NCBI GenBank assembly: GCA_014898425.1
Contig: RCSZ01000009.1
Coordinates: forward strand, 62,001 to 126,000
DNA length: 64,000 bases
Direction of reading: 5' to 3'
DNA from: Botryotinia globosa
Taxonomy: Eukaryota > Ascomycota > Leotiomycetes > Helotiales > Sclerotiniaceae
In this document: piece after piece, positions 24,179 through 36,705 of the stretch
Layout: each line of letters starts with the position of its first letter
How positions within the stretch are numbered: position 1 is the first letter of the stretch
Made by a program: the position numbers and the translations under genes
The notes under the pieces: generated by a model
Seen by the model: only the letters and a program-made list of their open reading frames with translations
What the model was told of the DNA's origin: nothing
Database searches by the model: none

Positions 24179-26485
24179 ATGGCGGAGCCCCTTTCGGATT
24201 TATCCAGCGCAGATATCAATACTGGAAGCCCCTCAGTTGTTAGCAATACAAACTACACCATGTCTGAAGATACCAGCTTTACGGAAAACACTCCCATGAG
24301 TGGGAGCGTGGGGAGTCCACCAAGTTCGCCCTTTGTCGATGCGACACACGATGCGGCAGATCCGAGCAAGGAGAATATCTCTCCTATTAAGAAACAAATG
24401 TTGGAGTCGAGGAAATCAATTGATGGAGAACACATGTCACCCCTGAAGCTGTTGAAGAGCCAGACTTCACCCACCAAATCATCAGATGGCACACGCAGTC
24501 CGAGAAAGATGTCGACACCCATGAGATTCCCTGTGAAGCCTACGACTGCTACTACACCTTCGCCTTTGAAATCGCCTGACCCGCCGGTCGTCGTTGAGCA
24601 TGAAATGGACCTGGATGACCCAATGCTAAAGGATAATGAAGGACTTACGAAAGCGATCGAGATATTGGAAGAAGACGATGATGATAATGATAACGAAGAG
24701 GGGCAAACGATGAACGAAACTTTTGCATATATAGGTACTGGTAGCGCTACCAGCGCTTCAGAGAAAGATGCGCACAATTTGATGGACGATACAATGGTTA
24801 GCACATTCAGCGAATTTTCCGCTATGCCAGACATGACAACATTTTCGAAACTGGGACATACCAGCCCGAACTTCCCATCGATGGGTGCACCAACACCGAG
24901 ACAGAATCATCGATTCAGTACCCCGGCTACGGCACGCAGGCAAGTGAATACATCTGAGGATTTTTCGCCAGCACCATACGGGCACAGAAATGTTAAAAGT
25001 AAAGATGATGGGAACACTACTAACCTTCTTGACTTTACCGCACAAATGAATGGGTTCAACGGCCGCGGTCCCTCACCTTCAAGGAATAGGATGTCAATGT
25101 CACCTTCGAAAACTTCGGCACCCGAACATTGGTATGGGCCAAGTGCTGCCGCGACACCTAAATCAAACCGTATGAGCAACTTACTCGATTTCGATATTCC
25201 TCCTGCCCCTACACCTAGAAGTTTACCTTCTATTACACCTAGAGAAATTGAGAGATTGAAATCAGACTTCTTATCGGAGATTAGTAACTTGAAAGCTACG
25301 TTGAGTGGCAAGGAAGCTGAATTGCAATTCATGAAAACGGCCGTTGGAGACGCTGAAAAGAGAGTTGGGGAGAGTCAGGAACAATTACGAGAAGAACGAA
25401 ATATACAAGATCAACTGGCTGCCGAAAAAGAGGAGTGGGAGAAGAGAGGTCGGGAAATGGAAGCTGTGTTGAGGAACGTCAGAGAAGAAATGGTTCAAAC
25501 AGAGCAAGAGCGTGAGGAGTTGGATGGTCGATTGGAGGAAAGTGAGAGAAGAAGAGAAATGGCGGAGATCATGGCTCAAGAGGCGCAGAGGAATTTAGCG
25601 GCTATGCGTGCTGGAAAAACTACACCTGGAGCCACTTCACCCCCTGTCGAAACGCCTTTGAAATCGCCAACGGAATGCCACTGCGGAGGTCGAACTGTCG
25701 AACTTGCGGTCGAGAAGGTATCCAGAGAGTTACATTCCCTTTACAAGGAGAAGCACGAAACTAAAGTCCAAGCTCTCAAGAAGAGTTATGAACGTCGTTG
25801 GGATAAGAAGGTTAAAGAATTGGAAGCTACTGTTGAGGATCTCACCAAGGAGAACGAAGAATTGAGGTTGGGTGGCAATATCATGACAACTAAAGCGGAA
25901 CCTTTGGCGGAGGATATCGAACAACAAGCAGCACGCGATACTAGAACCAAGGAATTGGAGGCAGAACTCGAGGGCTTGGGCATGGAAATCAAGAGTGTCA
26001 GGGAAGACAACGATGATCTCCGACACATGCTTGAAGAGGAGAGGGCCGAAAAGACTAAGCTGGTTCAGGCTGTTGATGAAATGATTCCAATGATCGCAAT
26101 GTTCGACGATATGGTTGCGAAAAATCTTGAGGAGGAAAAGAAGGCTGTTCCAGCTCGAGCATCTCCAATCCCAGAGACACCCGCCTCGCAAAAGAAACAA
26201 CATGTTTTTGAAAGCCAAATGAAGAGCCCTACTTTAGCGAAAACAAGTAGTGTTACTCGACCAAGCGGGTTGAGAGCGCCAAGTGCGGCTGGAGGAAGTA
26301 GAATCGGCAGAGGTGGAATTGGGATGGGAATGGGAATTGGAGGTGCGGCAGGAAGGGAGAGAAAAGGAAGTCATGGGAGTGTGGCTAGTCAAGGAAGTAG
26401 ACCAGGAAGTGGACTTTCGGGCAGAACTGGTAGCAATTTATTGAGTAGTATCGATAAAATGGGAGGGGGAGGATATGGTCGTTAA
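24179..26485 (+). CDS. Spindle-pole-body-associated coiled-coil protein, Cut12/SnaD-like, 768 aa
   Basis: One uninterrupted exon. The first about 350 residues are disordered and Ser/Pro/Thr-rich with many SP and TP sites (SPIKK, SPRK, TPRQ), like a target of cyclin-dependent kinase. Two NLLDF motifs lie near residues 281 and 334. Long coiled coils run at about 355-480 and 510-655, separated by a short Pro/Thr linker followed by a Cys-containing segment (ECHCGG). The tail from about 697 is Gly/Ser/Arg-rich. This order fits the fungal Cut12-type spindle-pole protein family as I recall it; members anchor or activate mitotic regulators at the pole. The exact orthology (Cut12 versus SnaD naming) is less sure than the general type. 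Confidence 0.75.
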   Translation: MAEPLSDLSSADINTGSPSVVSNTNYTMSEDTSFTENTPMSGSVGSPPSSPFVDATHDAADPSKENISPIKKQMLESRKSIDGEHMSPLKLLKSQTSPTKSSDGTRSPRKMSTPMRFPVKPTTATTPSPLKSPDPPVVVEHEMDLDDPMLKDNEGLTKAIEILEEDDDDNDNEEGQTMNETFAYIGTGSATSASEKDAHNLMDDTMVSTFSEFSAMPDMTTFSKLGHTSPNFPSMGAPTPRQNHRFSTPATARRQVNTSEDFSPAPYGHRNVKSKDDGNTTNLLDFTAQMNGFNGRGPSPSRNRMSMSPSKTSAPEHWYGPSAAATPKSNRMSNLLDFDIPPAPTPRSLPSITPREIERLKSDFLSEISNLKATLSGKEAELQFMKTAVGDAEKRVGESQEQLREERNIQDQLAAEKEEWEKRGREMEAVLRNVREEMVQTEQEREELDGRLEESERRREMAEIMAQEAQRNLAAMRAGKTTPGATSPPVETPLKSPTECHCGGRTVELAVEKVSRELHSLYKEKHETKVQALKKSYERRWDKKVKELEATVEDLTKENEELRLGGNIMTTKAEPLAEDIEQQAARDTRTKELEAELEGLGMEIKSVREDNDDLRHMLEEERAEKTKLVQAVDEMIPMIAMFDDMVAKNLEEEKKAVPARASPIPETPASQKKQHVFESQMKSPTLAKTSSVTRPSGLRAPSAAGGSRIGRGGIGMGMGIGGAAGRERKGSHGSVASQGSRPGSGLSGRTGSNLLSSIDKMGGGGYGR

Positions 26486-29400
26486 TTCTACATCATGAAG
26501 AGATTGACGTGGAGGGAATGGTTAGTGGGCTCTTGGGGCTAGTTTGGTTTGGTGCTTGTATATTCTTCTTCTTGGTGAAAATTCTGTGATGGATTATTGT
26601 GGTTAGGTTGGAATGCTTCAGGGGAAAGAAGCGAAGGGGGCGATGGATTGGTGAAGATACGAAATAATGATTGGGTGGCGTGCTATGGATATGGATATGG
26701 ATGGATGGATGGTAGTTGAATACCAATGAAAGCTCGACCGCTTGTCATATCTGGTTTATTTTTATAGTGGCGGCTGGTTGGCGCCTGGGCGTTGGCGGCA
26801 TTTGCACCGCGCTAGGGGAGGCTAGTTTCATTAATAAATTGGTTTATATCTGTACTTTTTCTCAATATTGTGATGGGGTGCTATAATGCGATTCGATGAA
26901 TTGTGAGAAGGTAGGATGAGATGAAGAGTGGGGCATTTCCGAAACTGACCTCCTATTACACACGTACAATCTTCAGTGTTTTCATTGATAATCTGCGAGT
27001 GAAATATAAGCACGCTGTGTGCGTGAGCTCCAGAGTATAAATTGGTTCTTGCAAGTTCGGGTTTAGTCGTGAGATGAGAAACAGGGGAGAGGCTAAAGCT
27101 CATCCTTGGGTTGTGCAGTGGATGTGTATATTGAATGACATTTTCGAAGAGCAGAAAGGTATACAGACCATTGAATTCGTATTGTGAATATATCAACTGG
27201 GTGGTGAGGTTATTGGCAGAGCTGGATGGGAGAAGCGTGGTTTCAATGGTTTATATACCGGGAATGTCGACAAGGTCATAGGTGGAATGATTTGCGGTGA
27301 CATGAGATATCATTGTCAGTCATTAAGATGCAGTCAGTATTCATGTTTCTATTCTCCCATTTTGCCAATGTGGGTGTGATTGACATCAAGTTTATGTTAA
27401 ATGTTCCTCTTCGAGTTCCAAGCTCGTCTCACCTTAATACAGAAGCTGCAATACATAACAAATTCAGAGGTTGGAACTTACACGCCTTCTTTATTACCGC
27501 CTCTCTTAGTTTTGCGATAGTTCTCTTTTCTTTCGCCTTCGATGTCGCCGTAGATAGGGAGATGGGAATGGAGGATTGAGGGGAGTGAGTTGGTTTGGGT
27601 CATACACGCTGTGACTAGTATTGTAAGAACTTATTGGGATAGGAAACCGTGTGAGTACAGATGATCCCCAAATTTGAGATCCTGGATGGAGGGTATGGAA
27701 CTATATCTAATTAGCTTGAAGAAGCAGTGTAAAGGAATAGATTCGCATGGCATATCATCACATCAGTTTTCTATGAAGTTGGAACTCTGTGATGAAGGGG
27801 TTGGTATAGAAAGTTATCGATCTTTGTATGGATAGCTAGAATGAAGGCTATGATTTTTGCTATTATTCATTTTCAGTTCGCGCTTTCGTTGTTGTTTTTG
27901 ATTATCATGAATTGCCTATTCAAGCCCTCTTTTACAGTTCAAATACCAGGATTACAGGTCTTCACCCCCAGATCGTATTGTGCAGCCGAAATGTTGCTTA
28001 CAGATCTACCTTGACAATCATTTACATCAAACAAATGTTCAAAATTTCTCTCGTTAGTTTGTTTCTTGAGTTCACTCTGGTACGGGTCCTAGAAAGTTTA
28101 TAGATGTCTCATGCTAAGGGAATCTGGGACGTGAAGCTAAACTATCAGATACAGGAAAGCCCTATGCTAATATATTTAGTATTGCCATGAGGTATCGAAT
28201 GACGTTAGGGAATGACAATCGAAAAAGTCGATCTAGTGTATGTCAAGGGATTCACGGGCCGATACGCATCCGAATGCGGTGAGAATAGAGGTTCTGGTAC
28301 CTGAACTAACTAACTGTTAGCATGGAACGGGACTAGAAGTCGGATCCAGGAACACTCGGGAACTAGAGTAGACTGGAATTAGCAAAAAGACTAGGGGGTC
28401 CTCAAAAGCGGTGTACATATGGTGGGGGTGGGCAAAGCTAACATGATAGCCGATGAAGTAAAAGGGGGTCATGATAGCCGAGTGACAGGTAGGGGGAAAA
28501 TGTTGGTACTGGGATTGGGGGCATAATCATTTGACGAAGAATTTTATGATTGATACTAGCTGTTTTACTTGATCTAAAAGAGAAATCTAAATCTTATTCT
28601 ACCAATTGAATTCCAAAACTTGTTCCGTAGGGCTGCTGCCATAGTCGATAGTTGTGACCACACAATGTATCATGTGTTACTTGATTCTCCAGTGAATTGT
28701 GTAAACCAGCTCAAGCTTAACCGATTTACTAATGAATTTCAGACAAGAGATTAGTACCAGGAGTATAAATCATCTCAAAGATCCAGATGAAGCGAATAGG
28801 ATGTGTATGGTTTAGGTTTCCAATTTAATTGCGAGATTACAATTGCTTGTAGGACGTGAATACGACTATAATTCTATAGGATATGAATTCAGAACCGCAT
28901 GTAAGGTCTCGTTTGCGTACAAATTGGTTGAGATTAGGTACAAGCAGCAGTCTACCACAACATCGTCTATATCCTCCCTGAGGCAAGGTGTGAGGATCGC
29001 GCGCAAACTCGCAGGTTGCAAAACGTAGATATATTCAGACGAGAAGATTACGTTCCTCCCACCGCTAATCCTTGAAGGTGCTCGGTTAATTGAGGGAGCT
29101 CATAGCTTTAAGGCTGTTTCTAGTAAATATTCGGCTGCAATTGAGCAAAATTGATGGGTGAGATGATTGAAAAGAGACTGCCTGATGATATTGTTTAGGA
29201 GTTAACTTCGTAGCTGTCAATTTGGGTGATAGGGTAATGGTATTGTCAGGGTCCGAATCATATGAAACATAAATTTTAAGTGATGTGTCGGAGTTGGAAG
29301 GATGTTAATATTCCAAAACTTTGAGTTGGCTTTGGTTGAATGATCCTAGAGATGTGGATTTTAGAACTCCCCAACTAAGCCAATTCTGTTCTCTTACAAT

Positions 29401-29813
29401 ATTGGGTTCCGTAACTCTACACATCAGATAAAATTCAGATTACTCAATGTGATTTTCTGTGTATATAGCAAAAAATATCAAGGATTCTTTCGAATCTGTA
29501 GCGTTTGTGGGAAGTGAGATTAGTTTTTCGTAGCAATTCATTATGGGCACACGATGGAATTTTCTTGAATAAATTCATTCTCATACCTAGGACAAAGAAA
29601 CTTATCAACTGACACAAAACAATCTTCGAGATATGAATAAACAATAGCATTGATACTCTAATCTGCTGCAGAATAACTACTCAGAAATTCTATAAAAGCC
29701 AGCTCTCCGACGACTTTTAAGAAATATCCTCATCATTCATAGATTCATCTACTCATCTACTCACCACAACATCTTACAGCCAATCCACTAGCTTCCCCCA
29801 TAAAATCGTCAAC
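26486..29813. other. Intergenic stretch of about 3.3 kb
   Basis: No supported gene. A minus-strand ATG near 27605 starts a 41-codon protein-like frame (contains GDIEGERKENYRKTKRGG) ending at a GTAAGT donor, but I could not find a following exon with a normal intron. The rest is AT-leaning sequence without clear structure. Confidence 0.4.
29691..29698 (+). promoter_or_regulatory. TATA box of the eIF1-like gene
   Basis: TATAAAAG about 120 bp before the ATG at 29814, followed by a CT/CA-rich leader. Confidence 0.55.
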
Positions 29814-30317
29814 ATGTCGCAACTTAGCGTCCCCAAAGACAACGTCCTCAGAGCGAAAACTAGAAACAAGAACAAGCCGAAGTTCAAGAGGAACAAAAAC
29901 CAGGTACAGAACCAAATCACACAGCTTCCCGAGACCCCATACTTGGAGATTTCACCTGAAACCGACGAACCCCAATCCTTCGACCCCTTCGCGGAAGCGG
30001 AAGAAGTCGATCTCAAGCAAGCCAAGCAGATCCACGTTCGCGCTCAACAAACCCAGGTACGAGCTAAAATCGGTAAGGACGGGAAGAGAAAACCACACTG
30101 GGTCACCACCATCCAAGGACTTCCCGAGAAGTTCGAGAAGAAAAAGATCGTTCGACACTTCAAGAAGGCCCTCGCTTGCGCGGGCAATATTGTTGCAGAC
30201 GAGACTTGGGGTGAGGTGATTCAGTTACAGGGAGATTATAGGGACGTCGTCTTTAAGTTTCTCACTGGAAAGCCTGGGTTGGAGTTGAGTGAGAGTGTTG
30301 TTATGGTTCATGGATAG
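29814..30317 (+). CDS. eIF1/SUI1-domain protein, divergent and intronless, 167 aa
   Basis: The second half is an eIF1-type SUI1 domain, residues about 92-167: VTTIQGLPEKFEKKKIVRHF, then ACAGNIV and the family hallmark GEVIQLQGD at 133-141, ending MVHG. An FDPF motif at 56-59, typical of the eIF1 N terminus, is also present. eIF1 binds the 40S subunit and guards start-codon choice (known). Oddities: an extra Lys/Arg/Asn-rich N-terminal stretch of about 50 residues, a loop changed to KIGKDGKRKPHW, many substitutions in the body, and no intron. Canonical fungal eIF1 is near 110-115 aa. This could be a diverged paralogue or retrocopy rather than the main eIF1. The start is supported by a TATA box and leader. 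Confidence 0.85.
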   Translation: MSQLSVPKDNVLRAKTRNKNKPKFKRNKNQVQNQITQLPETPYLEISPETDEPQSFDPFAEAEEVDLKQAKQIHVRAQQTQVRAKIGKDGKRKPHWVTTIQGLPEKFEKKKIVRHFKKALACAGNIVADETWGEVIQLQGDYRDVVFKFLTGKPGLELSESVVMVHG

Positions 30318-33300
30318 ATTCGGAAGATTGTTTACTCGCTGGTCGGGAAACAATATGTGAGAGGTAGTCCTTTCATTTGTAATCGTTGATCTAAGTACAA
30401 TAAATTGAAACATTTCCTTTGTTGTTTGTTGAATGAATCAAATACCCTTTCAAGTGAAAGGAAAAATTAAGAGGTTTTTACCCACCAAAAAAAAGTTCCT
30501 ATATGAATGTGATACCATGACTACAAGAAAACCTGTGCTCTCCTTTCTTTGAAGTATTGACCTGCCTGCTAAACAGACCTTGTGAACTGCGAAATGCTTA
30601 ATTTCTTCGCTTGGAAGATTGTTCGATTTTTATCATTCCGGTTTCTTTGTGCATGAGCGACTCGGTCTCCAAAGTCCGCTCTGTACTTTTGAATATACTT
30701 AGTTGTGTTCCGCTCGCAAGATCTAACGAAAAGTCTACGAGACAATTGAATGTTCATGTGAGTGGTCACCAACTTCCTTCTCCCTCAGTGAATCTCACAT
30801 GCCCATACTATACTACTGATTACAGTTTCTTCCATTGAAGTCATCGTAATCAGGAAAGGAAAGAATGATGTTGATCATAAACACGTGCATTCATGCGTAG
30901 CTATCTCAGCTAAGGATCCCTCACTTTCAGTTTGCTTGAGATATTTCTCGGCATCTTCACAGCTTGTACAATAGATATCTCAAGATTCATCTGCATGTAT
31001 AGAGGGAAATTAAAACATACAAGCTGCTCATTTTCATCCCGCTTTGGCTGTAGAAATATGATAGAATTCAAAAACAAAAATCAACTAAATCTAAAGATAA
31101 TAACTCGGAGGATATTGTTCAAGAAAATGGAAACAAGCATTATAAAAAACCTGTGAAACTTTGCCTTGGGCTCGACACTTCAGAGACCACTCCTTAATCT
31201 GCTTCGAATAATTCAGTGACGTCTAGACCGCTAAACGGGAACGAGATGCAACGACGAGCAGTTTTTGCGCCGGGGTGTTGGATGCGAGGCTCATATTGTA
31301 GTATATGATCTGCAAATGAGTTGAATCTGTTGGATCAAGTATGATGTCCACGGGTCCTTTGGGATAACACGTATCTTTTAACTCAGCGTTGGTTGTTCTG
31401 CTTTCACTTTCCAAACTCGCTTAGAGTTGTTCTTTTCCAGAAATCTTGGACTATGCTTTCTAGCACGTTGCGGTGCATTAAAATCATGTAATTTAAACCC
31501 TGCAGGACTGTCACTGTCGCTTGAGCAACATAGGATCTTTTTATTGTTAATTTTTTATTCTGGTGTCTCATCATTCAATCAATCTACGAGTGCAAAGTCA
31601 ACATCCAAAGTCTAAAGAATAGACTCAGACAAGCTTCCGACTATTTAAGAATCACCAATTTTCCTGTTCGTCATCATCATGAAAGTAGATTGTATGAAAT
31701 GCAAATCCTATATGCCCGTTGTATATCCGATTTCCACGGTTTATACACACTATCTATGAGAAAATCGCAGAAAATCAAGCGTGTAGACTTGGGTCCAGTT
31801 ATTTTCCTGTTCTGACTATTGGAATTACGCCCCTTCGTCATCAGGTGAGGCAAAAGTTCTTCGAAGCCTTTGTATCTTTGTGAATATATACTACCTGAAG
31901 CAAACGCAGGAAATCAAATCAATAAGAACGACCAGAATACTTATGTGTGTCACAACCACATTATATTGTGATTAGGCTCTCGAAGACGCGGTACTCGTGT
32001 TATATGGTTGAGTTTTTAGTGTCCACAGTACAGGTTATGCGTTACGGGCCGGACTCAATTCCATACTAATTCACAAATGAAAGGAATATATCGACTGTCA
32101 TTTTTCTTCTCATTGTATCATCAGTTGCTGTTGTTACTGTCAACTTTCAAGCAGTCACTATCGCTTGACTTTCCACATTTCATCTGTACTTGGGCTTGTA
32201 GAATGTAGCTCAACCCCGCTCAGCACATGTGTTCCGCGGTAGCTCTATCCAGAATATTGCATCTCCTTTCTCTATCCTCTTCTCTTCTTCTTGCCATTCA
32301 CATAAACTTGCATATCCACCGACCAACAGTTCTTGCCAAAAAATACTCAACAAGAAAACATGATTTTATATACACTTTATCTTTTCCTGGGCTGAAAACA
32401 AGGATAACCGAGCGATATACGTACAGTAGAACTTGGTTATACCGGAATGGAAAATTCGGCCAATCAAATCCGGTATAAAGAAGATTCCAATATATCCCAG
32501 TCCGGTATAGCCAAGTTCTACTGTACGTCGTCTTCAAGTCACGTTCCTATAGGTATAAATATATTCATCGTGTCTGAATCCCAATATTCAAATATGAAGT
32601 CAAACGCAAGTTTGGTCAGTGTGTGTACATTAGTAATCTATACTTTTGCACCATTTCTTGAATTCTCACTTGTCATTTCTCATTATAAAATTCGTTCCCA
32701 AGTGTAGCCCAATTTTATACTCAGACCAACTTTCAAAGTTGTTATCGTCATTCCAATTTTACCATTGTAGAATATAAAGTTTACTGTTACTAGCAATTTC
32801 TCACTATTTGCTGTAAGATTGTTCTCCTCTCAATCCTCAAAACGCTCAGGTCTGAAGAACTCGGATATGACAACCCTCTTTCAGTGCCACATCTCAACTA
32901 TATCCTATCCACCTGGCAAGATGAGAAACCCATTTCCGCTCGTTATTAGCCTGACCGTTCTCCCATTGTCCTTTTGTGTTTGGTCGCCGGTGTATGGTTT
33001 TATATACCATGATAAACTCGCTTGCTAGAAACTCCCTCATCAAGCAATGATTCTGCAAGAGTGAATATCAAAAGCCGAATTCCAAAAATCTCACACTAGC
33101 TCATCCATCCCCATCCTATCCTTAGATGTAAAAGCACACCGATCTTCCAGAACAAATCTCTACAAAAATTTAACCCCAGTATCGACGCTGTCGATTCGGA
33201 TTTCCTTTTCTGGAGACCGTATACACGGATACTCCAAACCCCCATTCAGTATCAAATTCCACACTAGAGTCAAGTCAAGTCATCGACTTCCCAATCTTCA

Positions 33301-34681
33301 CAGAGGACTTAGCAATTAGGCAAGACAGTGAAAATAACAATCGTAGTAATAAGAAAGCGACAGCAAGAAAAGGAGTTGTCATTCTCAACCGAAGAATATC
33401 TTTCACCACCCCAGAAAACACACAGATACAATACAACTCCCCTATTCCTATTCCTATTTCTATTTCTAACCCTATCCTACCATAAATCAACATAACGAGA
33501 GAACTTCCCACATCATACCCACCCACCCATCCACCCATCAACGTAGATATATCTCAACAAAGCCATCCATCCCACATTCCTGGATGTGTAAACCATCTCC
33601 AACTATCTTCTTGCACTATAAGCTTATTTTCAAACAATACACAGCATAGCTTCTATACAGTCCTGACCATAGCCCTAACTCCTAAATCACATTGTTGTGG
33701 TTAAATCTAGACCATCCATCCATAATCAAACATTCTAATAAAACCTCATCTCTTCTTCATTTCCAAATATATCTATCTATCTATCTATCTATATCTACAT
33801 AGGATATTTTCTTCACACATCTTCGCACATCTTCACACATCTCATCTCCTCAACTCATCTATTCCTCAACTCATCTATTCCTCAACTCATCTATTCCTCC
33901 ACCCATCCATCCCAAGCGAGCGAGAGATTGATAAAGGGATCATGACCGAATATGATTATTTATACCCATACCCATACCCATATCCATCTGCATTTCTTTC
34001 CTCAATTCCCCCCTCCTTTTTTCCTCCCTCCCTCTTTTTTCCTCCCTCCCTCTTTCTTCTCCCTCCCTCTTTCTTCTCCCTATTTTCCATTCCTGATTTG
34101 CATTCAAGATCAGCTCTTCCACCATCCCTTGCATCCCCCATCTTTCTCTTCATCTCTTACACGTATATTATACCTCTCCCCTCCCCCCTTCTGCAACTCC
34201 AATAAACAACCCTTATTCTACTCCCTGCCCGTAACCCTTCGTCTCATACCACCTCCCCTCCAAGCCATCTAAGCCCTCTCATTCATCTGTGACCCTAACT
34301 TCTTCCTTGCCCTCATTCTTCATCCCTCACCCACTCATCATCTACGTAATTTCACAATCCAACTATCAATAGAAAAACAACTACAACCCCATTTCGATCA
34401 CATCCAAATCTAAAATCAAACCATCAAACATGATATCCTCATACTCACATAAATTACATCAACCATCAACAGATTTTCAATTCCATTGTATTTTCCCTTT
34501 CTCAAATAAAAAAATGACGAAAACTCCCAGTGGACTATGTACATTTTGTACAGACTCTAGAACCCACCCCGCCCCGTTGTCATCCGCATATCCATCCATC
34601 AATCCATTCATCTGCAATCTATATCAAGCAGCCATGAGATTCTCCAACCCTACCACCCTCCAACCACACCATGCCAACCAT
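30318..34681. other. Intergenic stretch of about 4.4 kb
   Basis: AT-leaning in the first 3 kb, with a MITE at 32424-32523, then CT-rich from about 33.4 to 34.6 kb with (ATCT)n near 33773-33796, an 18-bp CTCAACTCATCTATTC repeat near 33850-33900 and polypyrimidine at 33996-34080. No gene is supported. Confidence 0.45.
32424..32523. mobile_element. 100-bp MITE with inverted repeats, Tc1/mariner-pogo-like
   Basis: The ends form a 23-bp inverted repeat beginning CAGTAGAACTTGG, with one mismatch (GGTTATACC against GGCTATACC). TA flanks both sides (32422-32423 and 32524-32525), as in target-site duplication by Tc1/mariner elements. The flanks extend the symmetry (ACGTA before, TACGT after). No coding capacity. 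Family placement rests on the TA site and CAGTA-type ends and is inference. Confidence 0.8.
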
Positions 34682-35737
34682 CTACTTTCGGTACCACATC
34701 CTAGTAATCTTCGTATGTCTCATCTTCTTCTGCAATTGGAAGATTCCATACATAAGTGCCTCACTAGTTGGCGGACAACCCGGCACATAAATATCGACCG
34801 GAACAATACGATCACAACCTCTTGTAACACTATAACTATAATGATAATACCCTCCACCATTCGCACAACTTCCCATACTAATCACCCATCTTGGATCTGG
34901 CATTTGATCATAAACTTGACGAAGAGCAGGAGCCATCTTGTTGGTCAATGTACCAGCCACAATCATAACATCGGATTGACGAGGAGAAGCACGGAAAATG
35001 ATACCAAGACGATCTTGATCGTAACGTGGGGTTGAGAGATGCATCATTTCGACGGCGCAGCAGGCCAGTCCGAAGGTCATGGGCCAGAGGGATCCTTGCC
35101 GTGCCCAATTGGCAATTTGATCAAGTGTAGTTCTGTTTGCGTAGTGTTAGCCTTTTATTCTCACATTCCCTTTTAGGACCGCCACTCGAGCGGAAAGGTC
35201 CCGAAACACAACAAAGGTCCCAAGTAAAGCGAACACTCCAAGCAGACTTAACTCGCGCTCTTCCCATAATAGTACCCAATCACATTACTTCCCCTGCGAT
35301 CCGCCCAGCTCCCCTCATACACCCATCGACTAACCCCCAGATATAAAACCAAACTCACAAAGCATATTGCATAACACCCTTCTTTCCCTCTTGACTAGGA
35401 AGAAGCACTTCTCTCCTCTCCTTTCCAGTGACACTCAGTTTGAGATTTCCTCTATCCGCTGGATGTCTAGTTTCCATTGCCTGAACTTGTGCTTGAGCTG
35501 GCTTGTTTGCGCTGTTGGAGATTGCTGCTAGGGATCGATAAGGGAGGAGGGATGAGGTGGGCTTGGCTGTTCATTGTGTTAGCCTTGGGTATATAGTATA
35601 GCCGATGCCATGATCAGTATCGGAATTCATGATTGATTTCGCCATCAGCTTATTGGCAGCGAAGAGGCAGAGAAGGGTACAGAGCAAAACAAACCTCGCA
35701 AAACCATTGCCCCCGCAGATCGTGTAGTCTTGAACAT
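34682..35737 (-). CDS. NADH:ubiquinone oxidoreductase PSST subunit (NDUFS7 type), 233 aa
   Basis: Complex I subunit of the mitochondrial inner membrane that carries the last iron-sulphur cluster (N2) before ubiquinone. Exons on the minus strand are 35737-35695, 35566-35359 and 35132-34682, with GT-AG introns of 128 and 226 bp. The first about 35 residues ([17 protein letters not shown]...) are basic and Ser/Ala-rich, a good mitochondrial presequence. Cluster-binding cysteines are present: the tandem pair C108-C109 in [10 protein letters not shown]173 in MGSCANGG and C203 in [12 protein letters not shown]. The 233-aa length matches fungal orthologues. A CCAAT box and an E-box lie about 220 bp upstream. 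Confidence 0.97.
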
Positions 35738-36705
35738 TTTGCTCGTCTTGCCTGTCTCGTTTGTCTTATTCTTTAGAATCTTATTAAATCTGCCTCCTTT
35801 CAATTACTTCAATTGAGAATAACACAAGGAAAGGAAAAATAGAGGGGAGAGGTCGGTGTCGGGAATCCCGTAGCGTTCTAAGGTTACCAGCAAGTCGTCG
35901 ATGTCACTAAGGTTCAAATTATTGATCTCGGTTGATTAATTCAAAACTGGTGATTGGTCAAGATCACGTGGCTGATTTATGCCATCCTTATGCTTGCCGC
36001 CACCACCAAATCATTGAGACGAGAGTTTCAAGATATTGTAGATCGACAAACGTGATTTTAGCACCCAGATTGTAAGAATTAGATATTAGATATACCCGAC
36101 TCATTTAAATCCACAAAAACAATTCATACGAAGAATAAAACCTCAGTCTAGCTTGCAAATCAACGTTATCATCTCAAGTTTTTGTCTATCCAAAAGTCCA
36201 AACCATTGCAATTCCACCATCATTCTCCATTGAACCCATTCCTTTTCCATTAACTCTAGCAACATAATGATAAAAATACAAAGTGAGTAAAGGCAAACAC
36301 AAAGACTAAAAGCTTCGGACCATATTTCTTCTGGCCGAACATACCTAGGTGGTAGGTATATAACAATCTCCCTCGCGCTTCCTGGGCATCATACCTAGGT
36401 ACGTAGGCATTTCAGACTATTCGCCCCAACACACCAACAGCCGTGCCATTCTGCTTGAAACAGCTCACCCGAAGCTCCGACAATGATATCACCACGACGT
36501 CTAGTATTTGCTCGGACTCCAATGCTTGAATCGCTTCCCGACTATTCCACACAACTTGCCAATACCCTCACATAGGTATGTATGTAGCACAACTACACAA
36601 TGGAGTATATACTACAAGGTAAAAAATCGAACACACAAAACAAAATGAAAGACTTTTCGATTAAAGTCCTGTATACCCTGCGTCATCCCGAAAGCCAATC
36701 CATAT
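35738..36705. other. Promoter of the PSST gene and 3' flank of the cytidylyltransferase gene
   Basis: Contains the CCAAT/E-box pair at 35952-35970 and a TACCTAGGTA palindrome at 36392-36401. No gene is seen. Confidence 0.5.
35952..35970 (-). promoter_or_regulatory. CCAAT box next to a CACGTG E-box
   Basis: On the minus strand CACGTG (35965-35970) is followed by TTGACCAATC (35952-35961), about 215-230 bp before the PSST start codon. CCAAT boxes are bound by the HAP complex, which is known to control respiratory genes in fungi; binding here is inferred. Confidence 0.5.

Noticed and set aside
27400..27605. Possible first exon on the minus strand (MTQTNSLPSIL...)
   Set aside because: The only nearby acceptor would give a 36-base intron, too short for fungi, and no continuing protein was found.
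31223..31414. 63-codon minus-strand frame
   Set aside because: No ATG at the start and no splice partner; kept only as a note.
33275..33541. Minus-strand frame with two hydrophobic stretches
   Set aside because: Composition follows the local pyrimidine bias and repeats; no credible gene structure.
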